Assembly (NCBI GenBank): GCA_019096065.1
Contig: JAGUCH010000002.1
Span: forward strand, 14,272,501 to 14,336,500
Direction of reading: 5' to 3'
Source of the DNA: Paracyclopina nana
Taxonomy: Eukaryota; Arthropoda; Copepoda; Cyclopoida; Cyclopettidae
DNA length: 64,000 nt
Under the pieces are notes generated by a model. That model was not told the origin of the DNA, did not search any database, and was given only the letters and a program-made list of their open reading frames with translations. The translations under genes and the position numbers were made by a program. Below are positions 38,754 to 50,430 of the stretch, piece after piece. Positions within the stretch are counted from its first letter, which is position 1, and every line of letters begins with the position of its first letter.

Positions 38754-39410
38754 GGAACATCAGCTTTGAGTAGAGATTATTCCTATACTGGATGGCTCAG
38801 GGAGCTCCATCAGGGCAGAATATTATTGAAATTCATGGGTTTCAATGGATTTTATGAACTTTTGAGGCAAACTTGATAATAGTTCTGCAGATCAGAGATT
38901 TTGACATATTCTGCTAATTTGAGACGCCACTCTGTAATGAAATACCGCAATTTAGTTCCACAAAGGCTATTAGTAAATGACAATAATTAGAAAATTAAAC
39001 CAGTTGGTTTCAAAAAAATCTTTAACAGAAATTGTGCATGTTGCGCATTTTAGTAGTTGCGCATGTTGCGCATTTTAGTAGTTGCGCATGTTGCGTATTT
39101 TAGTATTTTGTTGCGCATATTGCGCATGTTGCGTATTTTAGTATATCCCGAAAAAATCAATTGAAATAGGAATAAGCCGGGAAAATTCTATTTTCCCAAG
39201 GCAACCCAGAAAGTTGTCACGAGAAAACTGATGCAATCATTTATTTTTTGCTGTCACACGGAATATTCTCAATAATATTTTTCATTTTTGTCAGAAAAAA
39301 AAGATGTCCAAAGGTTCAAGCTTTCCAACGATAACCATTGAGCCTCAAAATTCATGAATTCATATCACAAACTTTTGATTCCCGCACCGTCCAATTTTGA
39401 ACGGTCAGAC

Positions 39411-40027
39411 GGTATAAACCAAAGCCGTATATATACAAGTAGCGACACTTTGCATCAGCTGATGTTTGCTTGTCGCGGACAAATTCCACCTCCTAAAATG
39501 AAGCCGCGCTGGGCTGTTCTTAAGGGCTGGCCGGGCCAATTTTATCTCTTAATATCAAGCGTTTTAACCATTTAATCAAGATTATAGTTCAACTGAGTCA
39601 AGATGAACTATAGTATAAGGTGAGCTCTATGCGCAGCTTTACTATAGCACGTCATCGGACTATGCTTTGGTAGGGTGCAGGACAAAATTTCTATTTGAAT
39701 CTGTGGATTTTTCTTCGTGTGGAGTTATGGAAAAGGCTTTTTTCTGTTATTCAAAGCCTAACTGTGTAGTGAAATCTACGAAAAAAGCAAAGTTTCTTTG
39801 ATTCAAAGTTTCTGTCATAGCCATTTCAGCTCAACCAGATGTTTTTCAAAAGTAACCAAAATATTCATATTCTTATGTTTGGCTTTTTTTAAGAATATTT
39901 GATTGTATAAGCAAGCCAAATGGTAGCGCTTAGGGCTGTAACGGAATGGAATTTGTTCTTGGTAAATCCCTTAAATTAGGGATACGTAAGTGTCGCCACT
40001 TTCATAGATCCACGGCTTTGGTATAAA
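39411..40027. mobile_element. MITE-like element, about 0.6 kb, imperfect ends
   Basis: Inverted ends about 38 bp long: ATAAACCAAAGCCGT...GCGACACTT on the left, and its counterpart ATACCAAAGCCGTGG...GCGACACTT read inward from 40027. It abuts the right end of the mariner-like element. No coding capacity. Confidence 0.55.
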
Positions 40028-40856
40028 CTATGCTGTGGCGGCATCAATGCACCATTTTACAAGAGTTATTTGCGCAACTAGTTTTTCTGGTAAAGAGTGC
40101 GCTCTTTTGTAGACAGCCAAATAATTATAGCTCTTGATGGTGCAACAGTACACTAGTTTCAGTTGGTTGATGCAGGGTTGGATGTGAACAAAGAGTGGTC
40201 AAAAGTCGTGTCCAGGCCATGGCAATAATCTTTGAAATTCGCCAACTGGCTTATTTCTTTTTCAATTTTCGCTTATGAATTAAAACGAATAGACTGAGCT
40301 GCAATGAAAAGTAAGTTGTTGGCAAGAATGAATCGAGTCTTTATTCGCAAGTCATATGATTTTTCCTAACCATGAAGGGGGGAAAATTCAGGACAGTCCA
40401 GTTTCTGATGCATGGAAACGCCATCATATCTATGGAGTTTCCTTATTATAAGTAGACGTGGAGCGTGGTATATCACAATATGCATTTATTTAATTGCCTA
40501 AGGAATGCCCAAGGGAAAAATGTACATATTTCAAGCGTCTCACGTCATAGTCATTGGCTTGAAGGTATCAGACCAATCTGGAAAAAGAAAAAATAATGAT
40601 GTCATTCTTTTTTAAATAGTACGAGTAAGTGCCACAATTTTCGGTGTATTGACTTATTTTCCGATCGGCGTTTTCGGAGTAGGACACCAAAAGGCGCTCA
40701 AAATTAACCAGCTTGCATCAGCTGACATAAATGAAATAATAACGCCTGAAAACGCGCCTAGGTTTGCCAATGCTATTTTCTGGCATGCAGACTTTTAATA
40801 GCCAGAAACCTGCTTTAGCTTCTCATAAAATGCTGCTCTTAAAGGTCAGCACTCAT
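40028..40856. other. Intergenic
   Basis: AT-rich, no gene or repeat recognised. The right end should be the 3' UTR of the membrane-protein gene. Confidence 0.4.
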
Positions 40857-42200
40857 TTAGAAGAGAATGGAGATCATTTCACACTCACAAAGAAAGCAAA
40901 GAACTGTAATGACAATGCCTATGGTACTCAGAAAGGAGAAGGTGCCCACGATCTTGGCCACCTTCCTTGACCTCATGTTGTGGTTGTTTTTGCACAACAA
41001 ATACTGATCGTGGGACACGGTGAAGGCAGTCGGGTCCGAGGGGTCCTCTGGCAAATGGATGGCCCTTTTGGCCCTTTTCTCACAAGGCTTTGGAGGTTGT
41101 TGCATCTGCTGGATTATCACATTGCGTACACAGGGTGGAATGGCCTCTCCGTGGAGGGGATCATGGGCGGGAGGGGCAGGAGGAAAAGGGGGCGGGAACA
41201 GAGGGTGTGGCTTGCGGGCTATCCTGGGCTCCACCTCCCAATAGGTAAAGGTCTCGGGGGGCACAGTGGGCAGTTGCCTTAGAAGCAGGTCATCAGTGCA
41301 AGGGAGCTTGAGGTCAAATCGATGCGGGTCAATGGCAGGGTGGCATTTTGGGAAGGAGGAGACTCTGCGAAGGGGGCGTGGCTTGTCGATGGGCTGCTCC
41401 TCACTAGCATTGAGGTGGCAGGTGCAGAGGGCCTTCAAGCTGTTGCTGTGGCTCGTTTTGAGGCTGCTGAAAAGGCTGTCCTCGGAGTCCTCGTCAATAA
41501 GGTCAGCAGACCTGACCAAAGTCCAATTGTGCGAAGGGTCATTTTCAGGGGAGATCTGAAAATAATGCATACGATTGTTGGCTGACAATGAATCGTCAAA
41601 TGTCAAATTGCCTCCTTTTTTCCATCCTACAAAGCCTTCTTTTGTGTGTGCGAATTTTGCTCAAAATTGAACAAAGAAATAAAGAGTGCACATATGCCAT
41701 TCATTTCCAAATTGCCAGAAATTGAGCATATGTCAAGGCATTTCGCAGATCTACTAAATGACAGCAATAAAGAATATTTTACAACATTCAGCTTAAAAAA
41801 TTGAGCTGAAGTTTGTAAAAATCAGCCTCACCTGGATGGGCTTGTTTTTCTTGCTGGTGGCATCCACATGCTCGATCTGATGATGTTGGTGCACTTCTAT
41901 GGTGCTCAGGGTGAAAATTCTTCCACTGCTTCGATTGCTCCCATTGCTGTTGGAGTTGACGCCTGAATCTCCGGGCGAGGAGATGAGTGAAGATGCATCG
42001 GAGCTCTCCTCCCTCAATCGTGCAAGCCTGTGGTGGTCGCAAGGGCAATTTTTCGAGGAAATCTCATACAAGTAGGAGGGATTGGGTGGTGTGACCACCG
42101 AGGAGGATCTGGAGTTGTTGGCAGACTTGGACTTGATGAACTTTCCGTGAAGCTTCTTCTTCTCCGGATTCACACTATACACATTTGATGCTGAGTTGGG
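40857..42200 (-). CDS. Unrecognised single-pass membrane protein, 5' end not found
   Basis: Two exons: 41832-42200 (acceptor CCTGCAG|CCC, donor CAG|GTGAGG) and 40857-41555 (acceptor TTTCAG|ATC), in phase 0, giving 355 residues. The first part is Ser/Asn-rich with an HHQ-rich patch. The second has an acidic stretch, a Cys pair (CTCH), a Pro-rich region (HPLFPPPFPPAPP), a basic KRAKRAIHLPED segment and one membrane helix near the C-terminus (VGTFSFLSTIGIVITVLCFLC) with a very short tail. The strong acceptor before residue 1 means at least one further 5' exon, which I could not identify. I do not recognise the family. Confidence 0.65.
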
Positions 42201-45200
42201 CTGCAGGAAAAGGCTCAGATTCATTGCTCATTTTTTCTCGAGGGGTCAGCAAGGAAGGCTCTTTGGTGAAGCACCAACAACCTGGTGCAAAGAAAAAATC
42301 ATATTGAAATTAGCCTTGAATTGCTCATTGATCGAGCTTTTCGCGTTTTTTCTGTAGCCTTGGTTTTTTATGCTTGCATGTCCACTTTGGGACACTATTA
42401 AGCATTTTTCTACATATAGTATAAGCAGTACTTGACCAGTACATATTTTTCGTCATTTTGGCAGCAGCACCGACCACTTGGCATTTTCTCATAAATTCCA
42501 TTGTCCTGCTTCCATCAGATTAGGTTAAGGGGACAGGTGCCAACCTCATTATTACAAGATTTCTCCCTTACTATGAAGTACTTCAGCTAAGCTGTTTTGG
42601 AGCATTTTCGGCTCCTTCACATATTCTACTATATAATGGACCTCTTAAAAGTGGGCAATTTTGGCTTCGTAGCTTTTGCCAGTTGAAACCAAATTGGCAG
42701 CTCGCGATTCCAGCCAAGAATTTGCTTTGTTTCAGGTGTGTTCCATGAGAGCTGTATGACTCAAAATCCCAAGAAATGCAGTGACTCTTAGCATTTCTAT
42801 CAAATATGCCATCATTGGGTGTGACTGCTATTTTCACGGAAATGGTTCTTTGAGCGGCTAAAAAGGGCTGAATACGCAGTACTGCTTTAGCCCATGAAAT
42901 GCAGATAAATCTGCTGTATACTTGAAGCAAGGTTAGCTCCTACAAAAAGGTCATTGACTCAAAAAGAAGCTGTTTTGCTACTCAGTGCAAAATTGGCATA
43001 AGTAAACATAGTAAATACAGAGTAAATCAGTTCCATGTTGCAAGCATGCCAAATTAGGCAATTAATACTCACAAAAGGCAAATTGACTCTATGCACAGCT
43101 GTATATCAACCCTTGAAAGGTCACGTCGTCTACTCTTTTTTGCTACTGATTTCGACGCGAGGAAACCACTAGCTTACTTTCAAGGGAATCCTCGTGAAGG
43201 ACGGCAAAAAGAGAGATGAGTTGATTAAAGCCGAGCACCCTCTGCTCAAGAGCTGTGCCTTGAAACAACTAAAGAAAAAGATGCACCAATACAAAGAATT
43301 ATTCACACTGAGGTACGGAGCCGAGCAAAACGCGCGCCCTGCTACATAGCACCAAAAAACTCTAATATTGTGTGGAATTGTGGTTGGCAACTCTTTTATG
43401 ATATGATTGGAATATGCACACAAAATCCAATTCTCTCATAAAAAGATAGTCATTTTTACAATGTCACCTATAGTTTTGTTTCACTCAAGTATGTATAGCA
43501 TGTAGTATATAAATGCAGCTCAAAAGGGCGTGCTGTAAAGAAGAAAGAAGGGCTTGGCACTTTCAGATGCCTATCATCAGTCAGAAAAAAAACCAATTGT
43601 GAAATAACCCAAGGACGGCTTTTTTCTTTGGAGCAGTGTCGATTAGCCTGAAAACTGGTGAAAAAGAAGTTTTGCGCCACTTTTTACGATCTCTGTTCCA
43701 GCACAACATACCAGGAATAATGTGTGTGCAGAGGGTTGAAGGCCTCTTTCCTAGGCATAACACACACGTGCACACCGGGGTAAATCGAATGATAAAGCGT
43801 TTAGTCTAAATTGCCATTTGTTGCCCCTAGTGCATGCTGAATATAGTGCCATAATTTTACACATCAATGGAATGTGCAGCACGATGGGAAATTTGCGTCC
43901 AAAATGTCCGCACTAAAGAGAAGATTACATGGGAAAAAAGCGTCACTGTGATGACTTCCTTACTTTTACTGATTTATGGCAATTACACCTAAGTAAAAGG
44001 GGCCCGGCTAAAGCAAACAATTCATCTTCTGCCCGAGGAAATTGGAGTAAAAGCGCTAGTTGTCAATTAGAATAAGTGGAGATCAATTGCTAAGCAAATC
44101 AGTGCAGATTCCTTTTACAGAGGAAATGAAGTCATGCAACTTATTTGGTTTTCGCACTTATCAACGCTTACTTATTGCTTCAGGCCAAATAAACTGAGCA
44201 AACATAAATCGTACTGTAGCAAATATATATTTTGATGTGACCAATAAGTACGCGTATGGTGTTTTAACGTATCTGAAAATGCTGAAAACTGCATGGATGC
44301 AGTGCAGCATTATTTTTTGAAGCAGACCAAGGAAATGCTGAAACTAACTTAAAATGCGTTTTGCAGTGGAGTTGGCGCTGCGCAAATGCAGCAGAAAACA
44401 AGCTCATACTTCAAAAGTGCGATCTTTGCAAATCAGGTTATTACTTCTATTGGCCAGCATTGTGATAAAGCCAAGTTTCAAGTGTGTCATGCGCTGTCAG
44501 CTAAAGGCAATTTGAGGCTGTGTATCCGAAAAACTAGTACGTGGTAACAAGCATTGCAATGACTTCACTTCCTGCGTAAAAGTTGTCACGTGGATTGCTC
44601 AACTTTGCTTTTTTGGCCATCGTGTCTTCACCTTTCATTGACGACATGAGGCTTTTCACGATTTGATATCAGAATATGCGATGGCGATGGCAATTACTGC
44701 ATTTTGCCCGTGGACATTGCTGCATTCCTTTGACCTTCACTTTTTGTAGGGCATCTGAGATCTGCTACCGACAAACTGCTACCAAAAGAAACTGAATTAA
44801 ATTGACATTGTTCAAAGGCAGCGTTGTCTATGCCTTATTTTGGAATACTTCGAGAATGGCAGCAAGCGTCTGTCAACTCCATGTGATTTGCAATGCAGTT
44901 TACCTAATTTTCAACAATGGCAAATCTTGTACTGTCTCATTTTGCAACTTGATGTTAACATATTATTGGGCCACCAGCTCACCTTGCTATTTTTTCGATT
45001 TCACTTTTTTTCTCCTTCGAGCTTCATGGTGATTGCACAATGTTTCTTTGTGAGGAAACGAATCCTTGTCTAATGCTTTTTATGCCACATTATAGCAGTG
45101 GAAAATATCACATTGCTTCTCGGTGTTGCTTTTTTACATTAATATATGAACCAGTTCAGCATGTTCTGAGTGAATGTCGCTGTGGTGCAAAACTGATTTT

Positions 45201-48055
45201 GATTTGAAACCAAAAGCAGCATCACACAAGCGCTTTGACTTTTCGAGCGTTTTCCTGGCCTGCCTTGCGTATGTACGCTATCAGGACGACGCAAAACAAG
45301 AACGAAACAAGTTTTTTCTCCCTTCAAAAATAATATGCTCATGATTTGCCAGTTACAAAAAAGAACCATTTTGTTTATTTTTTAGTACTAGCAGAAATCG
45401 AGGCATTTAAAAATGTTTGCCAGCCGTTTAAAGCAGAAAAAAGAGGAACCGCGCGTTGAAGTCTCCACATTCTAAATATGAAAATAGGGTTGCCATTTCA
45501 AAATGCTATTGACTTTTATTTTGTGGAAAAGCAAAACAGGAAATTCGTAAATGTGAACATTAATCTCTAATGTAATCATGCCTTGAAGCAGAAAACTAAA
45601 AAATTGGCCACTCGTCGATCCCAGAATGACTGTACGTGCTTGTGGTCGCGCCAAGGCAGACAACTTTCAGTGGTGCAATTATTTACCCACACTCACACTC
45701 AGTAGCTGCATGCCATATAATACACACAGAAGTACAGATGTTTTGCCGGAGATCCCAATCAGCTTCACCGAATAATTACCGCATCGCCAGATCACGATCT
45801 GTTGATGCAAATGACATGCTACAATATTCCAGGAAATCTTTGAGTGCAATTAATCAGTCAAGCATGGACTAGCCTTTTGTCGACATTTAGAAAGGCTTGG
45901 CTAGTGCGCGGAATGTAGGCTAAGTATGACAGATTAGTGGACAAACTCAACATAGGAAGAAGTTGAAAAGTGCAATTGTCACCTCTCTGATCTCCATCTC
46001 ATGCTGGATGATAATGATAAAACTTTACACTTCCCACTGAAACAAGTATTACACAAAAGTCTGCTACTTGGTAAAATTCTTTTACACACTTTTAATCCCA
46101 TGATGATGGTCTTCTCATCTAAGGTAATAAGACTAGAGTATTTTTGCCTTTTGAGTGCAGTTCCAATTTCTAAAGCGCGTGATTGCTACTTACATTATTA
46201 ATGCATTACATAGAGGATCAATCTAGTAGCATTTTGAACTATTCTTTAACAAAAAATTAGTATACCTAGCATGTGATATGACAGACCAAGCTACTATATT
46301 AGTAATATACTGTTAGCTAGCTAGAGCATTTATGACAGTTATGAACTAGAAGTTTGGCAGCAAATCAAGTCACTCAAGTCAAAATATCGATTCAGAAAGA
46401 GGACAAAAAATAAAATGAGAGGTTCACCCCTACAAATCTGTCACCATCATCTAAGCTTTATCGATAAAACATAAAAGTTTGCCTAATTGGTAACGAAGAC
46501 GGGCGGGCGATAGAATTCTCAACAACAGTTCTTAGGAAAAATGTTGAATATTGAAAAAAGGAACCGTTCGACTCTGAACATGATGACTGGTTTTACCACT
46601 GAGTCGTGAAATGTCAGAAAATGATTCACTTTGAAGAAAATCCGGCTTCACTCGGCACTCCCCTCAGCAACAGAATATATTACACCTAGAATTACCAGCA
46701 GGAGATCGCAATAAAGGTCACTCGTATTGTGATAAAGAAGCTCAAGTTAAGCCTCTTCAACAATAAAAAGTAGACGAAAAAACCGGATCTGGTAACTCTT
46801 ATTTTGAAAGAGCGGTGTCTCAAAACAGATCGCTTAATTAGACACACTTCTGTTTTGCGCCCAGCGCGCTAATTACCAATCAGGTCATAGTAAATCACAC
46901 TGATAGAGATCTTAAACGCGGAAATTTTCTAGATATACACCACTAATAATGACGGTCAAGTGCCTAAAAACGTAGACGGAAGTTGGGATTTAATCACTTT
47001 TTGGCAGGAGCCCGATGAGAGTAAACATCGGCTAAATTGCCCTTTTTAACTGCATCATCTTGGTTTTCACAAAAATAGGAAATAATATCAAGCAAAACAA
47101 CAGTCATCAAATTAGCTCAATTAGCCTTGAGATTTCCGCAATAAAGGAGACGATTTTCAAGTAGTTTTGGGTTGTAGCAGTTTGGCTGACCTTCGCTCTA
47201 AAGTTCACTCACCTTATCATGTGTGAGCTGTTATTAATGATTTTTTTCATGAGGTGCAATTGAGCTTTTTTGGAATGCGGAATCACCATTAGTCAATTTG
47301 GTGCGAAAGGAGCTTATGTGGAAAAGGGCTGCTCCTATATCTGGCCTCATTCTTTTTGGGCATGATTTGTTTTTCGACCTTGGCCGAGTTGAAGGCTGCT
47401 GAACAGTTAGTTTAACTAAGCGTTTGTTGCTCTCCCGATTTGGAGAAAACCGAGCTGGCAATGACTCTTCTCTTTTGGAATTTATCAACAATATAGCACC
47501 AATGTTATGCTACTTGTGAACCTTCGAATTAGTTTAACTTCTCCGAGTTACCCCATGGCAAAATGCACATTATCTGCGGATCCGTTCAAAAAGTACTAGT
47601 CCAGCCAAGACTTCTTATCCTCGCAAAGCAATTATATTGGGATCTGGGCAGGTTTTTTATGCTTTATACTTTGTAGGATGAGTAGCATCACTGACCTTGT
47701 GATGCCATGGCTACATTGTTAGACATTTTTCCTATGCACGATGATCAATGCCTCAAGAAATGCGCTCATGCTAGGTTTTTTGGATGGGCCTGTAGTGACT
47801 GCTGCAACAGAAGCAATATTCGATCCCCGAAATCAGGCCTAAAGGATCATCACCAAGGGGAAGTCTTCCTAGTGTCAGAATCACAATGGGGAAAATCAGC
47901 CATCAAAACATCACTAAATAGCCTATCATTAGCCATATCATCATAAGTGATTTGTTGTTGTGCACAAGTGATTGGCTCCAATGATCTTCCTAAGTACTCA
48001 AAAAGGTTGCGAGATTTGCCCGTCCAAATTCTGCCACGAGGGATTAATTCCTCCT
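42201..48055. other. Long gene-poor stretch
   Basis: About 5.8 kb without a convincing gene. Short frames on both strands lack family features. It should contain the missing 5' exon(s) and promoter of the membrane-protein gene. One coding-looking fragment is listed separately at 45674-45872. Confidence 0.4.
45674..45872 (+). CDS. Possible orphan C-terminal exon
   Basis: Behind a plausible acceptor (CTTTCAG) an open frame ends with a Ser/Arg-rich tail of the kind RRSQSASP, ARSRSVDAND, RKSLSAINQ, which looks like phosphorylation-site sequence rather than random translation. No partner exon is seen on the plus strand. It could be chance. Confidence 0.2.
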
Positions 48056-50065
48056 CTAAGTATATTTCATTGCCAATAAATCCACATCAGTGATGACCCA
48101 ATCTTTCAAACTGTCCTTCGAGTACTTTTTGGAGAAAGTCATTTGAAGGCTGAAGGCCTCCTTTTTCTGGCTGTCAGCTGAGATCTTACCACAATCAAAG
48201 ACCACAGTCAAATCAGCATACGTGTCATATACTACTGAGTAGACGTTCACCTTGATGATGTAGGCGTAAGCTATTTCGTCTTTGTCCACTCCAATGACTT
48301 CTTTCACCATGGGAGGCCATTGGTTCTCCACCTTGTCAACTAACTCAGCTCTGGCTCTTTTGGTCAAGAGACCAGCAAGGTCATCATAGTTGCCATCTCT
48401 TATGATGCCAGTGATGACAGGGACAGCCATTTTGCAGCCCTCGAGGAACTCTTTTTTGTCAAAACTGCGATCCACCCTTTGGCGCAGCTCCAACAGATCC
48501 ATGTTCACTTTGGCCCATCGGAAAATGTTGGGCTCAGCTAAGTCGATCCAAAAGCTCTTCTTCGCACTGTTGTACTTGAAGCCCAAATTGGCTTGACTAG
48601 AGGTGGAAAATTGCCTGTTGGAAGATGCGGGAGTTGAACAAGAGGAGAGTTGTCTGACACTCAAAGATCTCGATCTGAGAGGAGAGACCAAAGGCCTTCT
48701 GTACCAAGCCATGCGATTGTCAGTGCTCTCCCAATCATACATCTCATTCTCGTCAAACTCATCGTCTGTCATACAGTCGTTGGCATAATCGTCTTCATTT
48801 TCAGCCGAATCGCACAAGGCAGAAGACTCGTCAAACTCATTTGAGGATTTTGGGTCCTTGCAGTACAAGAGGCTATCGTGCCCGGATTCCTTGAAAATCA
48901 AGTAGCAAGCCAGTTCTCTTTTGACTTCGCGTGACAAGTGCTGCAAGTCAGGATTCTGGTTGATCAGGTCCAGTTTTTCACTGAAATTTGAGTGCTTCGA
49001 ATAATCTCTTATCACACCGCGACTCGCTGATGATTCTTGATTACCCTTTAGACGTATGCGTTTGTTGTCGATGCGCATGATATTCTCCACCGTTGTGCAA
49101 TTAGGTTTGATGACTTCACATCTCTTCATAGCCCTTCTACGAACAGCCTTCAAGTAGAAGAGCATACGATTCGTGGCCAAGTCCTCTTTGGAGCTAGACG
49201 GATCCTTAAAGTATTGCAAAATCTCCTCTTCTGAGAATGGTCCTAATGATTTTAGCACTGACAGCCTAGACGGTAACGAGGGGTATTCACAGTGGAAATG
49301 GAGCTTTGCGTACTCCTTACTGCCCAAAAGTTTCTCGCAAACACGTTCTGTCACGTGGAACAGCAAGGGTGAAAACACGGATGGCACACTAGAGTCTCCG
49401 TTCAGATCTTCCCTGATTTGTTCCCTCAGTAGATGGGTCCTGACCACGTAGATTGGCGATGGATGAGAGCACAATAGGTCTTGTTTGTGGAATTGAAAGC
49501 CATCCAGCATGCTTTTCGTCAGAGCCATAAGGGAGTATTTGCGTGAGCCAAAGTCCATTCGGTCAATTTGATGAGCCTTGTCATCAAGGCAGACAGAATG
49601 GAGAAATTCGACAAATGTACGTTTGATTACTCGCGCTTGGCTTCGACTCACCAATTGGCAACCTGAAGATTTGACCGTGCTCAGCTCTGGCCATGACAGA
49701 TTGAAGATGTCAGCCAAGATCTGTTGGCTGGCTGCACACTCCAAGGTTGTTAAGGGTAGTTTCCGCAGCGGAACGATCATTTCATTGAAGCCAGCCATTT
49801 TGAGCAAAACTGCAGACATTTCCGCACGGAAAGGACAAAACCTTAGACCGTGCACGTCTCCTTTACTGATCAAAGGAAAGTGCGACTTGTAGACATCAAA
49901 AAAGGACTTGGTACTCAGCTCTTCCCATGGCGTGCAGGGATTAAGCTGGTAGTTGACGACCGTGTCAACGAGCTTTTCCTCCCAATCAGTCAATGAAATC
50001 TTCGGCATTGATGCCACGTGGCGACTATATGTCCGAAAGCCACAAACAGCCGCCTTGAGCATCAT
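48056..50065 (-). CDS. Double mitochondrial protein with MAIP1/Tim44-like C-terminal domain
   Basis: Single exon. I prefer the start at 50065 (MMLKAAVCGFRTYSRHVASM, context GCCATGA, a typical mitochondrial presequence), giving 669 residues; 50161 is possible upstream. Residues about 25-400 form a conserved-looking but unrecognised region. Then comes an acidic linker (about 408-448), followed by a second presequence-like stretch beginning at Met452 (48712): MAWYRRPLVSPLRSRSLS to NRQFSTSSQ. The C-terminal about 140 residues (FDKKEFLEGCKMAVPVITG to KDWVITDVDLL) resemble the matrix domain of MAIP1 (m-AAA protease-interacting protein) and more remotely Tim44/mL45. The gene looks like two mitochondrial proteins joined in one frame. 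Confidence 0.6.
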   Translation of the reverse strand: MMLKAAVCGFRTYSRHVASMPKISLTDWEEKLVDTVVNYQLNPCTPWEELSTKSFFDVYKSHFPLISKGDVHGLRFCPFRAEMSAVLLKMAGFNEMIVPLRKLPLTTLECAASQQILADIFNLSWPELSTVKSSGCQLVSRSQARVIKRTFVEFLHSVCLDDKAHQIDRMDFGSRKYSLMALTKSMLDGFQFHKQDLLCSHPSPIYVVRTHLLREQIREDLNGDSSVPSVFSPLLFHVTERVCEKLLGSKEYAKLHFHCEYPSLPSRLSVLKSLGPFSEEEILQYFKDPSSSKEDLATNRMLFYLKAVRRRAMKRCEVIKPNCTTVENIMRIDNKRIRLKGNQESSASRGVIRDYSKHSNFSEKLDLINQNPDLQHLSREVKRELACYLIFKESGHDSLLYCKDPKSSNEFDESSALCDSAENEDDYANDCMTDDEFDENEMYDWESTDNRMAWYRRPLVSPLRSRSLSVRQLSSCSTPASSNRQFSTSSQANLGFKYNSAKKSFWIDLAEPNIFRWAKVNMDLLELRQRVDRSFDKKEFLEGCKMAVPVITGIIRDGNYDDLAGLLTKRARAELVDKVENQWPPMVKEVIGVDKDEIAYAYIIKVNVYSVVYDTYADLTVVFDCGKISADSQKKEAFSLQMTFSKKYSKDSLKDWVITDVDLLAMKYT

Positions 50066-50430
50066 GGCCTCAAATATAACACACTTTTTACATAACCACG
50101 TTCGAGCTCGGTAAGGCAACCTCCAGAAACAACAAGCAGCTGATTTGTTTTCAATGGACACATAATGATGCTTCGAAAAGCATTACAAGCTTCAAAAATG
50201 TCTGTGGTGGTCACAGTAACTAGTTACAGCGGCTTCAGTGCACGAAAGGAAAGTCCAGTTTTCAATTAAGAAGCAACCAATCTCAATTTAAATGCTGTTT
50301 TTTTCAAATCTGTGTAGCTTCCAATTGTCGCATGACATCTCTTATGGTGACCAAAGACTTCAAAATGTGCCCTATAATTCATAGAGCGCTTTCTTTCATT
50401 TAAGGCTATTTTCCCGAAACATTAATGACT

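Larger units (their letters stand above)
28582..38757 (-). mobile_element. Complete Ty3/gypsy LTR retrotransposon with env-like gene
   Basis: Order in transcription direction (right to left): 5' LTR, primer-binding site, 1.2-kb leader, gag, pol, env-like frames, polypurine tract, 3' LTR. The target duplication is GGAA (28582-28585 and 38754-38757). The two LTRs read as identical by eye, so the insertion is recent. The gag and pol frames are open. The element is visibly richer in G+C than the host DNA around it. Gag-pro-RT-RNaseH-IN order plus an env-like gene places it with envelope-bearing gypsy elements (errantivirus-like organisation). Confidence 0.95.
27099..39413. mobile_element. Mariner-like inverted-repeat element, split by the gypsy insertion
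   Basis: The left end (TACAGTCTTACCGTT, then TTGGACGGTACGGGAATC, about 27099-27350) and the right end, read inward (TACCGTCTGACCGTT, then TTGGACGGTGCGGGAATC, 39413 back to about 39020), are inverted repeats of roughly 250-390 bp. Both contain the motifs ATCGTTGGAAAG and, further in, tandem ACTAAAATGCGCAACATGCGCAACT-type units. Outer ends begin with TA, as for Tc1/mariner target sites. Without the 10.2-kb gypsy element the whole is about 2.1 kb. No transposase frame is seen, so it is probably a decayed or non-autonomous copy. Confidence 0.6.

Noticed and set aside
42178-42224. Met at 42224 as the start of the membrane protein
   Set aside because: The frame crosses a strong acceptor (TTTTCCTGCAG) at 42201, so these codons are probably intron.
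47234-47491. Minus-strand 85-codon basic frame
   Set aside because: No splice context, motif or neighbour supports it.
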